Part shown: positions 53,836-63,414 of the stretch, one piece after another
Numbering within the stretch: position 1 is the stretch's first letter
How the letters are laid out: each line of letters starts with the position of its first letter
Source of the DNA: JANOBD01 sp031411495
GTDB lineage: Bacteria > Planctomycetota > Phycisphaerae > Tepidisphaerales > Tepidisphaeraceae
Direction of reading: 5' to 3'
Length of the DNA stretch: 64,000 nucleotides
NCBI GenBank assembly: GCA_031411495.1
Contig: JANOBD010000168.1
Coordinates: 16,768-80,767 of the forward strand
Position numbers and translations under genes: made by a program
The notes under the pieces: model-generated
Database searches by the model: none
What the model saw: only the letters and a program-made list of their open reading frames with translations
Told to the model about the DNA's origin: nothing

Positions 53836-55362
53836 CCGCTGCTCCGCTTCGAATCGGTGAGCAAGTCGTTCCCCGGCGTGCGTGCGCTTCAGGACGTGAA
53901 CCTGGAAGTGCAATGCGGTTCGATCCACGCACTCATGGGCGAGAACGGCGCGGGGAAGAGCACGCTGCTCAAGGTGCTGTCCGGCGTCTATCGGCCCGAC
54001 GCGGGGCGCGTCGTCATCGCCGGCGAGCCGAAATCGTTCCGCTCGACTGCGGATGCGATTCGCGAGGGCGTCTCGGTCATTTATCAGGAGCTACAACTCG
54101 TCCCGCAACTCTCGGTCGAGGAGAACCTGTTCCTCGGCCACCTTCCGTCACGATACGGATTCGTCAGTCGGCGCACGCTGCACGAGCGCGCCCGGCGACA
54201 GCTCGAATCGCTCGGCGAGAAGATCGCGCCCTCGACCAAGGTCGACCGGCTGCCGATTGCACAGCGGCAGATGGTGGAGATCGCCAAGGCGCTGACGCAC
54301 AACGCGCGGGTGATCGCGTTCGACGAGCCGACATCGAGCATCTCCGCCCAGGAAACCGCCCGGCTCTTCGGCGTCATCCGCGAGCTGCGCAAGCAGGGCA
54401 AGGCGATCCTCTACGTGTCGCATCGCATGGACGAGATCTACGAGATCTGCGACGCCGCGACTGTGCTCCGCGACGGAAAGCATGTCGAGACGTTTCCGAC
54501 GCTCGCCGGACTCTCGCGCGATACGCTCGTGCAGCGGATGGTCGGCCGATCGATCACCGATATCTTCGGCTACTCGCCTCGACCGCTCGGCGCTGAAACG
54601 CTGAGCGTCAACGGGTTGTTCGGACCCGGCCTGACCGCGCCGGCGACGTTCTCGGTTCGTGCCGGAGAAATCCTCGGCTTCTTCGGGCTCGTAGGCGCCG
54701 GGCGCACGGAACTGCTGAAGCTGCTTTCAGGCGCCACGTCGCGCTCGGCAGGCACAATCACGGTTGAGGGCAGGCCGGTTTCGGCTCCTTCACCGCGGCA
54801 GGCGATCCGCCAGGGCATCGTCCTTTGCGTCGAAGACCGGAAGAAGGAAGGGATCATCCCCGTCCGATCGGTGCAGGAGAACATCAACATTTCCGGCCGG
54901 CGACATTTCTCGCCGCTGGGAATGATCATCTCGCCGGCGCGGGAGCGCGACAACGCGAAGCGGTACATCGACCGGCTGAGCGTGCGAACGCCGTCGGCCG
55001 CGCAGCTGATCAAGAATCTCTCCGGCGGAAACCAGCAGAAGGCGATCCTGGCGCGATGGCTGTGCGAGAATCCAAAGGTCATCCTGCTGGACGAACCGAC
55101 GCGCGGCATCGATGTCGGCGCCAAGAGCGAGATCTATCGAATCATGTACGGCCTGGCATCCGCCGGCGCGGCCGTCGTTGTCGTATCGAGCGAGTTGCCC
55201 GAGGTGATGGGCATCTGCGACCGCATCGCTGTCATGCGCAGCGGCCGAATCGTCGGCACATTCGACCGCGCGGATGCGACGCAGGAGACGCTCGTCTCGC
55301 TCGCGCTGCCCGTCGTGGAGAATCGTGCGCCAGTATCGGCTTCGGACGGGGAGCGCGGCTGA
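53827..55362 (+). CDS. araG: L-arabinose ABC transporter ATP-binding protein
   Basis: A 511-residue double ABC ATPase close to E. coli AraG over its length: HALMGENGAGKSTLLKVLSG (Walker A), SVIYQELQLVPQLSVEENLFLG, AFDEPTSSISAQETARLF, EDRKKEGIIPVRSVQENINISGRR, NLSGGNQQKAILARWL and LLDEPTRGIDVGAK. It powers sugar import with AraH. Two starts are possible, 53809 (ATGA overlap with araF) and 53827 (better ribosome-binding site); the latter is used. The stop overlaps the araH start. Confidence 0.93.
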   Translation: MTGPLLRFESVSKSFPGVRALQDVNLEVQCGSIHALMGENGAGKSTLLKVLSGVYRPDAGRVVIAGEPKSFRSTADAIREGVSVIYQELQLVPQLSVEENLFLGHLPSRYGFVSRRTLHERARRQLESLGEKIAPSTKVDRLPIAQRQMVEIAKALTHNARVIAFDEPTSSISAQETARLFGVIRELRKQGKAILYVSHRMDEIYEICDAATVLRDGKHVETFPTLAGLSRDTLVQRMVGRSITDIFGYSPRPLGAETLSVNGLFGPGLTAPATFSVRAGEILGFFGLVGAGRTELLKLLSGATSRSAGTITVEGRPVSAPSPRQAIRQGIVLCVEDRKKEGIIPVRSVQENINISGRRHFSPLGMIISPARERDNAKRYIDRLSVRTPSAAQLIKNLSGGNQQKAILARWLCENPKVILLDEPTRGIDVGAKSEIYRIMYGLASAGAAVVVVSSELPEVMGICDRIAVMRSGRIVGTFDRADATQETLVSLALPVVENRAPVSASDGERG

Positions 55363-56366
55363 TGGCTTTCATCAATCCAGACGCGGACGCCTCGCCTCCG
55401 CGCGGGGCAGTTGAGGAGAAGGCCCTGTTTTCGGAGTCTCTGCTGCGTTACCTCGAAACGGCCGGGATGGCGCTGGTGCTCGTCGTGCTGCTGGCGGCGC
55501 TTTCGATTTTCGTCCCGCACTTTGCCAGCAGCGGAAATGTGGTGTCGCTGGCTCTGTCGGTGTCCACGGTCGGAATCATCGCCTGCACGATGCTCTTCTG
55601 CCTCGCGGCCGGCGACTTTGATCTCTCCGTCGGCGCGGTCGTCGCGATGAGCGGGGTCATCTCGGCGGTCGTGGCGAACGCGACCCATTCGGTCACGCTG
55701 GGCATCGCCTGCGCGACGCTCTGTGGCGCAGTCGTCGGCCTGGTGAACGGGTTTGTCATCGCCAGGCTCGGCATCAATGCGCTCATCACCACGCTCGCCA
55801 CGATGCAGATCATTCGCGGTATCGCGTTCATCGCGTGCGGCGGAAAGCCGGTCGGCATCGCGTCGGAATCGTTCTGGGCGCTGGGCATCGGTTCGTGGCT
55901 CAGCGTGCCTGCGCCGGTCTGGATCATGGCGGCGTGTTTCCTGTTCTTCGGCCTGCTCCTGACCCGGACGACATTTGGCCGGAACACGCTGGCGATCGGC
56001 GGGAATGCCGAGGCGGCGCGGCTCGCGGGCGTGGCCGTCGTGAGGACCAAGATCATCATCTTCACCCTGCAGGGGTTCGTCGCCGCGATCGCAGGCGTCG
56101 TGCTCGCCGCCCGCATGACCTCCGGCCAGCCGTCGACCGCACAGGGGCTGGAACTGCAAGTCATCAGCGCGTGCGTCCTCGGCGGCGTTTCACTCACCGG
56201 CGGTGTCGGCAGCGTATGGGGTGTGATCGTCGGCGTCGCGATGATGGGCGCGGTCAACAATGCCCTGAACCTGTTGAACGTGCCGACGTTTTATCAATAC
56301 GTCGCCAGTGGCTCGATCCTGCTCGCGGCGGTCATCTTCGACCGCGCGAAGCAGTTGCTCAGTTGA
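55362..56366 (+). CDS. araH: L-arabinose ABC transporter permease
   Basis: The start ATG at 55362 shares its first base with the araG stop (TGATG), with GGGGAG upstream. 334 residues, about ten membrane segments, typical of the AraH/RbsC family: FDLSVGAVVAMSGVISAVVAN, NGFVIARLGINALITTLATMQIIRG and LAIGGNAEAARLAGV. It forms the pore of the AraFGH importer. Last gene of the transport operon. Confidence 0.92.
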   Translation: MAFINPDADASPPRGAVEEKALFSESLLRYLETAGMALVLVVLLAALSIFVPHFASSGNVVSLALSVSTVGIIACTMLFCLAAGDFDLSVGAVVAMSGVISAVVANATHSVTLGIACATLCGAVVGLVNGFVIARLGINALITTLATMQIIRGIAFIACGGKPVGIASESFWALGIGSWLSVPAPVWIMAACFLFFGLLLTRTTFGRNTLAIGGNAEAARLAGVAVVRTKIIIFTLQGFVAAIAGVVLAARMTSGQPSTAQGLELQVISACVLGGVSLTGGVGSVWGVIVGVAMMGAVNNALNLLNVPTFYQYVASGSILLAAVIFDRAKQLLS

Positions 56367-56496
56367 GGACGGCGCGGCTGCGCCGGAATCTGATGCGAAT
56401 GCGCCCGACCATCATCTCCGCGTAATCATTTGCCGGGTAAGGTGACGGCATGCGCCGGGTTCGGCGCGATCAGAGTTCCAACCGAAAGGATTGTCC

Positions 56497-57012
56497 ATGC
56501 GAAAGATTCAATTGCTCGTGGCGGCGCTCGGCGTTGGCATTGGCATGTCGGCGATGGCGATGGAGCCCAAGGAAGAAAACATCAAACTCGAATCCGCTCC
56601 GGCCGCCGTCCAGGCCGCGATCAAAAAGGCGGTCGGCGCCGGCACGCTGGGGGACGTGACGAAGGAAGTCGAAGACGGGAAGACCGTATTCGAGGCCGAC
56701 TTCACGATTGATAAGGTCGATCACGCGGTGAAAGTGAATGAAAAGGGCGAAGTCCTGGAAGAGGAAGTGGACGTGGAGATCGCTTCGCTCCCCGCCGCGG
56801 TGACCGCTTCGATCAAAGCCAAGTACGCGGACGGAAAAGTGGAAGACGCAGAACTGGTGAAGGCCGCCGGCAAGAGCTTTTATGAAGTGTCAGTCGAGGC
56901 CGGCGGCGCCGATCACAAGATCCAGATCGATGCGGCCGGGAAAGTGTTGAGCGACAAGGTCGAGGAAGAAGACGACGACAAAGGCGAAAAGGACGGGCAC
57001 GAGAAGAAGTGA
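56497..57012 (+). CDS. Secreted PepSY-like protein
   Basis: ATG 56497 follows GAAAGGA; 171 residues with a signal peptide (IQLLVAALGVGIGMSAMAME). Two PepSY-like units repeat: (SAPAAVQAAIKKAV .. VFEADFTIDKVDHAVKVNEKGEVL) and (SLPAAVTASIKAKYADG .. FYEVSVEAGGADHKIQIDAAGKVL). The C-terminus is acidic and charged (EEEDDDKGEKDGHEKK). PepSY proteins often sense or inhibit in the periplasm and are encoded with two-component systems; the response regulator begins 69 bp downstream. Probably an envelope-stress or metal sensor partner. Confidence 0.8.
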   Translation: MRKIQLLVAALGVGIGMSAMAMEPKEENIKLESAPAAVQAAIKKAVGAGTLGDVTKEVEDGKTVFEADFTIDKVDHAVKVNEKGEVLEEEVDVEIASLPAAVTASIKAKYADGKVEDAELVKAAGKSFYEVSVEAGGADHKIQIDAAGKVLSDKVEEEDDDKGEKDGHEKK

Positions 57013-57080
57013 ACAACCCGGCATAGCGCTATCGCGGCGCGTCGCCCTGCGTGACGCCGCCGCGGTAGACTCTCTTCAAA

Positions 57081-57758
57081 ATGCGCCTCCTCGTCGTAGA
57101 AGATTCACCCGAACTGCTGAAGCCGATCGTGGCGGGCCTCAGTCGAAGCGGGTACGCCGTCGAGCAGGCTTCGAATGGAAATGTCGCGGCTCAGCTGATT
57201 CGCGACAATCGCTTTGATCTGGCGATCCTCGACATCATGTTGCCCGGAATGGACGGGCTGTCGCTGCTGCGGGCGATTCGGCAAGCGAAGGACCAGACGC
57301 GAGTTCTGCTCTTGACGGCGAAAGATGCGGTGGAGGATCGGGTTCTCGGGCTGCGCGCCGGCGCCGACGATTACCTGACCAAGCCATTCGCGTTCGATGA
57401 ACTGCTGGCCAGGGTCGAGGCGCTCTTGCGCCGAGGTCGCGAATCGAATTCGACACTGATGACAGTCGGCCGGCTCTCACTGGACCTCGCCGCCAAGACG
57501 GCTTCCGTGGACGATGAAATCGCGTCGCTCACGCCGCGCGAGTATGCCATTCTGGAGTTTCTCGTTCGAAATCGGGGTCGCGTCGTCTCGCGGACCGAAA
57601 TCGAACGTGAAGTGTACGACGAACTTGTCGAGCCGATGAGTAATGTGGTGGATTCTGCGGTCTGTGCGCTGCGTCGCAAAATAGACGGGCCGAATCGTCC
57701 GTCGCTGATTCAGACTCGTCGCGGCCTGGGGTATGTCGTGCCCAGGGAGGGCGAGTGA
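57081..57758 (+). CDS. OmpR-family response regulator
   Basis: The 225-residue protein has a receiver domain (LVVEDSPELLKPIVAGL, phospho-acceptor Asp in LAILDIMLPGMDG near residue 53, TKPFAFDELLARVEALLRRG) and a winged-helix C-terminus (LTPREYAILEFLVRNRGRVVSRTEIE, SAVCALRRKIDG, RGLGYVV). Overlaps the kinase gene by 4 bases (GTGA). Targets probably include the PepSY gene just upstream. Confidence 0.92.
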   Translation: MRLLVVEDSPELLKPIVAGLSRSGYAVEQASNGNVAAQLIRDNRFDLAILDIMLPGMDGLSLLRAIRQAKDQTRVLLLTAKDAVEDRVLGLRAGADDYLTKPFAFDELLARVEALLRRGRESNSTLMTVGRLSLDLAAKTASVDDEIASLTPREYAILEFLVRNRGRVVSRTEIEREVYDELVEPMSNVVDSAVCALRRKIDGPNRPSLIQTRRGLGYVVPREGE

Positions 57759-59131
57759 GGTCGATCCGCCGAACGCTTTCCTGGTCACTGTCGAGCGTCA
57801 TCGTATTGACTTGCCTGTGTGCGTTCCTGTTCGTGTTTTTCTTTGTGAGAACGCGCCTGCTGCAGCAATTCGACGTTGCCTTGCGGTCAACGGCAGAAAG
57901 CATCGGCGCCTTGCTGCAATCCGACCGGGGTCAACTCGGATTCGACGCGGACGACGAACTGCTGGCGGAGTTCCGTCGCTCGGTTCGGCCGTGCGTCTAC
58001 GAGATTTATTCGAAGCAGGGCCAGCTGCTTCTACGTTCCGATGTCGTCGGGACTTCTCCACTCCTCGACTCGCTATCGCCGGAACAGGTGAAAGATGTGT
58101 CGCTAGGCGACGGCAGGCCGGGGCGCGTGATATGTCTTTGGGTCGTTCCGCGCGACGAATCGGATGAAGACGAGGAACAGGCAGCCCGCCCGCCCGTACC
58201 GCCGGTGCTGCTTTACGTGGCGCGGGACACGATCGACCTCGATCGAACGCTCGCATCAATGCTTGTTGCGCTGGGCATCGCGCTGGGATCGATCCTGGGA
58301 ATCTCATCGCTGATCATTCCGTCGCTTGTCAGGCGGGGACTCAAGCCGCTCATCGAACTATCCGCTCAGGCGGGCGCCCTTGAGGTGGATCGACTCTCAC
58401 AGCCTTTGGAGCTGAGGGATGCGCCCGCCGAGGTGCTGCCGATTGTCCGCGCGCTGAACGAATCGCTGGCGAGAATCGAAAAGGCCTTCGAGCGCGAACG
58501 ACGATTTGCCGCCGATGCCGCACACGAGTTACGGACGCCGCTTGCGGCGATCCGAGCCAACGCCGAGGTTGCTCTGCGATGGCCTGAGCCGGCGCAGGTT
58601 CGGACAGCGCTCACCGACATCGCCGCCGCGTCGATTCGGCTCCATCACCTGGTCGAGGGGCTGATGGAACTTGCCCGGGCCGGAAGCATCAGGCAGTCGG
58701 GCGAGACCCTCGAGGTCGATCTCGCGGAAGTGGTTACCCAGCAGATCGAGCAATCGAAGACGGCAACAGAGCGGCTTCGGCTCAATCTGGAAAAGGGCGT
58801 GCGTCTGGTCACCGTACCGGCGATTTTCGGATCGCTGATCAGGAATCTTTTCCAGAACGCCGTGACGCACAGTCCTGAAGGCTCGGAAATCCAAGTCGAC
58901 GTGAGCGGATCTCCGCGGGCGTCGTTTTCGATCACAAATGAAGCGCCCGGACTCACACCTGACGACATCGCACACATGTTCGACCCGCTTTGGACGAAAT
59001 CCCGGGACCGCACCGCGGGGCATGCCGGCCTTGGACTCGCCTTGGTGGCAGAGTACGCGCGACTGCTGGGTGTTACCGTCTCGACGCGGCTTTCAGAGGG
59101 ACACCTGGTGATGCGAGTCACCATCCCATAG
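57755..59131 (+). CDS. Membrane sensor histidine kinase
   Basis: GTG 57755 overlaps the regulator stop (GTGA). 458 residues: two membrane helices (LSSVIVLTCLCAFLFVFFFV near the start and a second near residue 170), a periplasmic sensor region of about 130 residues, HAMP-like part, then the H-box FAADAAHELRTPLAAIRANAEVAL, N-box LIRNLFQNAVTHSPEG and G-box GHAGLGLALVAEYAR. Phosphorylates the 57081 regulator. Sensor ligand unknown; the PepSY protein may interact with it. Confidence 0.9.
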   Translation: MRSIRRTLSWSLSSVIVLTCLCAFLFVFFFVRTRLLQQFDVALRSTAESIGALLQSDRGQLGFDADDELLAEFRRSVRPCVYEIYSKQGQLLLRSDVVGTSPLLDSLSPEQVKDVSLGDGRPGRVICLWVVPRDESDEDEEQAARPPVPPVLLYVARDTIDLDRTLASMLVALGIALGSILGISSLIIPSLVRRGLKPLIELSAQAGALEVDRLSQPLELRDAPAEVLPIVRALNESLARIEKAFERERRFAADAAHELRTPLAAIRANAEVALRWPEPAQVRTALTDIAAASIRLHHLVEGLMELARAGSIRQSGETLEVDLAEVVTQQIEQSKTATERLRLNLEKGVRLVTVPAIFGSLIRNLFQNAVTHSPEGSEIQVDVSGSPRASFSITNEAPGLTPDDIAHMFDPLWTKSRDRTAGHAGLGLALVAEYARLLGVTVSTRLSEGHLVMRVTIP

Positions 59132-59164
59132 CGCTTGTGGTTGCGGGCAATTCGAGAGGAATCG

Positions 59165-59959
59165 ATGACAGACGAAATGCAGACGAGCCGATCCAAAGTT
59201 CCAGAAGTCACGTTGATTTTCTGGATCATCAAAATCGTTGCGACCACGCTCGGAGAGACAGGTGGCGATGCCGTATCGATGGGAAATTCGAGTCACACGG
59301 CAGGTACGTCGGGAGGACTCGGCTATCCGATCGGCACTGCGATCTTTGCCGCGTTGTTCCTCGTCGCGGTCGTATTCCAGATTCGGGCGAGGAAGTTCCA
59401 TCCATTCCTCTATTGGTTCACAATCATCGCGACGACGACCGTAGGAACGACGCTGGCAGACCTCTCGACGCGCGATCTGGGGATTGGCTATGCCGGCGGT
59501 TCCGCGCTTCTCTTTGGATTGCTGATGTTGTCGCTCCTCGTCTGGAACCTCGTCATGGGTTCTGTTTCCTTCCGCGCGTTGAACACCAGCAAGGCCGAGA
59601 TGTTCTATTGGCTAACCATCATGTTCTCGCAGACCCTCGGCACCGCGCTGGGGGACTGGACCGCGGATGAGGACGGCGGCCTGGGGCTGGGTTACGGAGG
59701 CGCTGCGATCGTATTTGGCGTGCTTCTCGCCGTTGTTGCCGGGCTCTACTTGGCCACAAAAATCCCCCGCACCGGCCTCTTCTGGGCGGCATTCATCCTC
59801 ACACGCCCGCTCGGCGCCGTCGTCGGCGATTTCCTCGACAAACCGCATTCCAAGGGTGGGCTGGAGATGAGCCGCTACGCGGCTTCCGTCGCGCTGGTCA
59901 TCTTCATCGTCGCGATGATCCTCTGCTTCAAACAGCGACCCGCGCGGCAAATCCATTAG
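59165..59959 (+). CDS. COG4705-type integral membrane protein
   Basis: ATG 59165 follows GAGAGGAATCG; 264 residues with about eight helices. Four short related repeats are visible: TTLGETGGD, TTVGTTLAD, QTLGTALGD and RPLGAVVGD, each at the end of a membrane helix, which suggests internal duplication. It begins KVPEVTLIFWIIKIVATTLGE, typical of the COG4705 family. It follows the kinase gene after 33 bp, presumably in the same operon, and is frequently found with PepSY/two-component genes. Function unknown. Confidence 0.8.
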   Translation: MTDEMQTSRSKVPEVTLIFWIIKIVATTLGETGGDAVSMGNSSHTAGTSGGLGYPIGTAIFAALFLVAVVFQIRARKFHPFLYWFTIIATTTVGTTLADLSTRDLGIGYAGGSALLFGLLMLSLLVWNLVMGSVSFRALNTSKAEMFYWLTIMFSQTLGTALGDWTADEDGGLGLGYGGAAIVFGVLLAVVAGLYLATKIPRTGLFWAAFILTRPLGAVVGDFLDKPHSKGGLEMSRYAASVALVIFIVAMILCFKQRPARQIH

Positions 59960-60020
59960 CCTCGAGCGTTCGCTTCGTCCAGACCTTTGCATTGGCCTGG
60001 GTGCGACGTAAGTTGCCGCG

Positions 60021-61223
60021 GTGATCGAATCGCTCCGCCACCGAGATTTTCGCTTGCTCTGGGTGGCGACCTTTATCAGCAACGCGGGCTCGTGGATGCA
60101 GAAGATCACGACGGCGTGGCTCATCTACGAGATGACCCATTCGAAGGCTTGGCTCGGGACGGATGCCTTTGCCTCAGGGATCACGACGGTGCTACTGCTC
60201 CCTGTCGGTGGCGTCATCGCAGATCGAGTCGATCGGCGACGGCTGCTGGTCATCACGAACATCCTGTGTGCGATACTTGCCTTCGGCCTTGCCGTGCTTG
60301 CTGTCGCTCATCTCGTACATGTCTGGCACATCATCGCCTTCTCCGCACTGAGCGGGGCCGTTCAGGCCGCGATGATTCCCGCGAGCAACTCGCTGCTTCC
60401 GGCGCTGGTCGGAAAGGGCGATGTGCGGAATGCAATCGCCCTCAATTCGCTTCAGTTCAACGTCTCCCGCGCAGTCGGGCCCATCCTGGGCGGCATCGCA
60501 CTGGTACACTTCGGTGCCGCATCGAGCTTCGGACTGAACGGGCTGAGCTTCCTCGTGATGTGCGGCGCGTTTCTCTTCATTCGCACCGTTCCACCGGTCC
60601 CGCCGACGAAACTTGGTTGGGCGTAGAGCCTGCTGGAAGGGATGCACTTTGTCCGACGTCGAGGCGATCTCCTGCGATCGCTGAGCTTGATCGCCATCAC
60701 CGCGATGCTCGGCGCACCCGTCATCAGCCTCCTGCCAGCACTGACGGCCGAGGTGCTCGGGCGTCAGGCGTCGAGCTATTCGTTTCTGGTCACCTGTTTC
60801 GGGATCGGTGCGATCGTCACTGCGATTGGCGCCGCGCTGCTGGGCAAGCGCCTGGCCCGGCCAGTGATTATCGCCGCGCTGATTGCGGGCGTCGGCGCGA
60901 CCGAGATGGCATTGGCGTTCAGCGGATGGCGGCCCGCGACCGTCCTCGTCGCGATCGCCGGCTTCGCGTTCGTTGGCGCGAACATTCAGATCGGCACAAC
61001 GATTCTCCAGGAAACGGGTGACGAGTATCGAGGCCGGGTGACCAGCGTGCAGCAGATATGCTTCCGTACCGGTCAACCGCTGGGCGCGATGATCGGCGGC
61101 TTGCTCGCTGATCGGACAGGTATCGGCTTTGTGTTTGGCCTTTTCGGGGGCCTTCTCATCGCGTCGGCGCTGCTCGCGCTGGTTCCGGCCAAGGCACCGC
61201 CAGTCGTTGTGCCGCGTCCATAG
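60021..61223 (+). pseudogene. MFS transporter (EntS/MFS_3-like) interrupted by an in-frame amber codon
   Basis: From GTG 60021 a normal MFS protein can be read, but a TAG at 60624-60626 (..KLGWA stop SLLEGMHFVRRRGDLL..) splits it at the central loop. Both halves are in the same frame: 200 residues with six helices and about 198 residues with the other six. Together they have the length and motifs of MFS_3 (FRLLWVATFISNAGSWMQKITTAWL, VGGVIADRVDRRRLLV, RGRVTSVQQICFRTGQPLGAM). Both halves still look conserved, so this is a young mutation, a sequencing error or readthrough. Possible substrate: siderophore or drug. Confidence 0.75.
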
Positions 61224-61376
61224 GCGCTTGCTCGACGCCAGCAACCACCTCGTTAAGATGCAGCCATGTTTTCATGACGCTTTCACACTCCCGCCTTGAG
61301 TAAGGAAAGCGATTACCGCCTGAATGCTCACGGAAGTTCGTCGCCCTCATCAAGTCAGGCCAGACGGAGATTGATC

Positions 61377-61838
61377 ATGAAGTGGATTACACGCGAACGC
61401 GTCAAGGTGGACCGAGTCGCCTGTCCATGGCTGATCGAGAAGTTCATCGACCCCGAAGCGGAGTTCCTCTTTGTCCCGGTGGATCAGGTGAGGACGGTCG
61501 CGGCTCGCGAGGACGCGACCTCCTTCGACTGCGAAGGCGACGAGCTTGGCCACCATGGCAACGAGTGCAGCTTCGATGCCATCCTCAATAAATACGCGTT
61601 GGACGGTGACAGAGCCCTCGTTCTGCTGGCCAAGATCGTCAACGGGGCTGATACCGACAACTCGCTCTGGAATCAGCCCGAATCAGCAGGGCTCAACGCC
61701 ATTGCCGAGGGGTTTCGCCACCTTGGCTTCAAGGACGATCTCGAGCTGATCGCTGCGGAAAAGATCGTCTACGACGCGTTGTACGCTTACTGCCAGCGGG
61801 TTGTCGCCGCCGGCAAGCCAGAGGGGATGTTTCGATGA
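61377..61838 (+). CDS. chrB: ChrB family chromate-resistance protein
   Basis: The ATG at 61377 follows CGGAGA; 153 residues. The chromate-resistance ChrB C-terminal domain is clear: ERVKVDRVACPWLIEKFIDPEAEFLFVP, DCEGDELGHHGNECSFDAIL, EKIVYDALYAYC. ChrB can sense chromate and help reduce it. Its stop overlaps the start of the MFS gene (ATGA at 61835), so they form an operon. The classic ChrA exporter is absent; the MFS protein may replace it. Confidence 0.85.
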   Translation: MKWITRERVKVDRVACPWLIEKFIDPEAEFLFVPVDQVRTVAAREDATSFDCEGDELGHHGNECSFDAILNKYALDGDRALVLLAKIVNGADTDNSLWNQPESAGLNAIAEGFRHLGFKDDLELIAAEKIVYDALYAYCQRVVAAGKPEGMFR

Positions 61839-63094
61839 ACGCATCGTTGCCGCAGCGGCGGCGCGATATCTCGCTGCTCTTTGTCACGCGGTTCGCGCGG
61901 ATGTTCTCGTACGGGCTGGTCTCGATCGTGCTGGTGCTTTACCTGACCCGACTCGGGTTCGATGAGTCGAAGGTCGGCCTGCTTCTCTCGCTCACACTTG
62001 CCGGCGATCTGGCCATCTCGCTGCTGATGACCACCCGGGCCGATCGCTTCGGCCGGCGCAGGATGCTCGTCATCGGTGGCGTGTTGATGGCGCTCGCAGG
62101 AGGGGTCTTTGCTTCGACAGCGTTCTTTCCGTTCCTCCTCGTTGCGGCGATCGTCGGCGTCATCAGTCCGAGCGGGAACGAGGTCGGCCCGTTTCTTCCG
62201 ATCGAGCAGGCGGCGATCTCTGAAGAAGTCGACGGGCAGCAACGAACCCGCCTGTTCGCCTGGTACAACCTCGCCGGCTCGATCGCGACCGCGCTCGGGG
62301 CCCTGATCGCAGGTTGGACGATTCGCTGGAGCACGCACGCCGGCCTGGGCGAACTCTGGTCGTACAAGGCAATCCTCTACCTTTACTCCGCATTCGGAAT
62401 CGTGCTTGCTGTCGGGTTTCTCTTCGTTTCGCCGGCCGTTGAGGCAATATCGCAGAAGCCCGACCAGAAGCTCGTCCTGGGCCTGCATCGGTCTCGCGGC
62501 ATCGTGTTTCGATTGTCGGCGCTCTTCGCGTTGGATGCATTTGCAGGCGGATTCGTGTTGCAGAGCTTCATGGCGTTCTGGTTCACGGTTCGGTTCCACG
62601 CCGATCCGGGCCAGGTCGGAACGGTCTTCTTCATCGCGAATCTTCTCTCGGGCTTCTCCGGGCTTCTCGCCGCCCGGATCGCGAATCGGTTCGGACTGGT
62701 GAACACGATGGTATTTACGCATGTGCCGTCAAACATACTCCTGATCCTCGTGCCGCTCATGCCGACATTCGGATCGGCGCTCACCGTCTTGCTGATGCGG
62801 TTTGCGATTTCGCAGATGGACGTTCCCACGCGACAGAGTTTCGTCGCGTCGGTCGTCTCTTCGGATGAGCGTGCCGCCGCCAGCGGTGTGACAAACGTCT
62901 TCCGCAGTGGAGGTACGATGCTCGCACCGGTGCTCGCCGGGCTGATGTTCGCCTCTCCCAAAACGCTTTCGTTGCCTTTCTTCATCGCTGGCGGCCTGAA
63001 GATCATCTATGACTTCACGCTGCTGGCGATGTTCCGACAAGCCGCGTCGGTGGACGCTGCCGTGCATCCTCCTGCGGTTGCGAAGGAGTCGTGA
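61835..63094 (+). CDS. MFS transporter in operon with chrB
   Basis: The 419-residue, twelve-helix protein starts at an ATG overlapping the chrB stop. MFS motif A: TTRADRFGRRRMLVIGG, with YLTRLGFDESKVGLLLSLTLAGD before it. SGNEVGPFLPIEQAAIS and TRLFAWYNLAGSIATALGAL are typical of a subgroup found next to ChrB and metal-resistance genes. Likely an exporter of an oxyanion or toxic metal compound, by context. The family is certain; substrate inferred. Confidence 0.85.
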   Translation: MNASLPQRRRDISLLFVTRFARMFSYGLVSIVLVLYLTRLGFDESKVGLLLSLTLAGDLAISLLMTTRADRFGRRRMLVIGGVLMALAGGVFASTAFFPFLLVAAIVGVISPSGNEVGPFLPIEQAAISEEVDGQQRTRLFAWYNLAGSIATALGALIAGWTIRWSTHAGLGELWSYKAILYLYSAFGIVLAVGFLFVSPAVEAISQKPDQKLVLGLHRSRGIVFRLSALFALDAFAGGFVLQSFMAFWFTVRFHADPGQVGTVFFIANLLSGFSGLLAARIANRFGLVNTMVFTHVPSNILLILVPLMPTFGSALTVLLMRFAISQMDVPTRQSFVASVVSSDERAAASGVTNVFRSGGTMLAPVLAGLMFASPKTLSLPFFIAGGLKIIYDFTLLAMFRQAASVDAAVHPPAVAKES

Positions 63095-63382
63095 ACGGGT
63101 GACGTATCCTGGCAGCTTGTGCCTGGGGGGCGATCTAGTAGGTGACGAAGTAGGTCGGAAGGGTGGAGGAACAGATCGCCGCGAATCTGCCGAGGAGGAA
63201 TGGAATTGTTCTGTGTGCACGACCCGCGTCGGTCCTGCATCGCGAGCCGGGCGCGCGAAGGGCTACCGATTCGCGTCGCGCGGCAATTCGCCGGCTGCGC
63301 CGACACCAAGACGACGCAGGCGCGACCAGCGCGCCGGAGCTCAATTCGGGATCAGTTAAATAGAAAGGAGTTTTGATCGACC

Positions 63383-63409
63383 GCAACTGCCGCCACAATG
63401 GGCAGTTGC
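63383..63409. other. Hairpin next to the tRNA fragment
   Basis: GCAACTGCC (63383-63391) and GGCAGTTGC (63401-63409) pair over 9 bp around a 9-nt loop, 5 bp before the tRNA fragment. It could terminate transcription or be recognised by recombination proteins; no T-tract. Confidence 0.35.
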
Positions 63410-63414
63410 CTGAA

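Noticed and set aside
57026..57070. GC-rich hairpin between the PepSY and regulator genes as terminator
   Set aside because: Imperfect stem, no T-tract.
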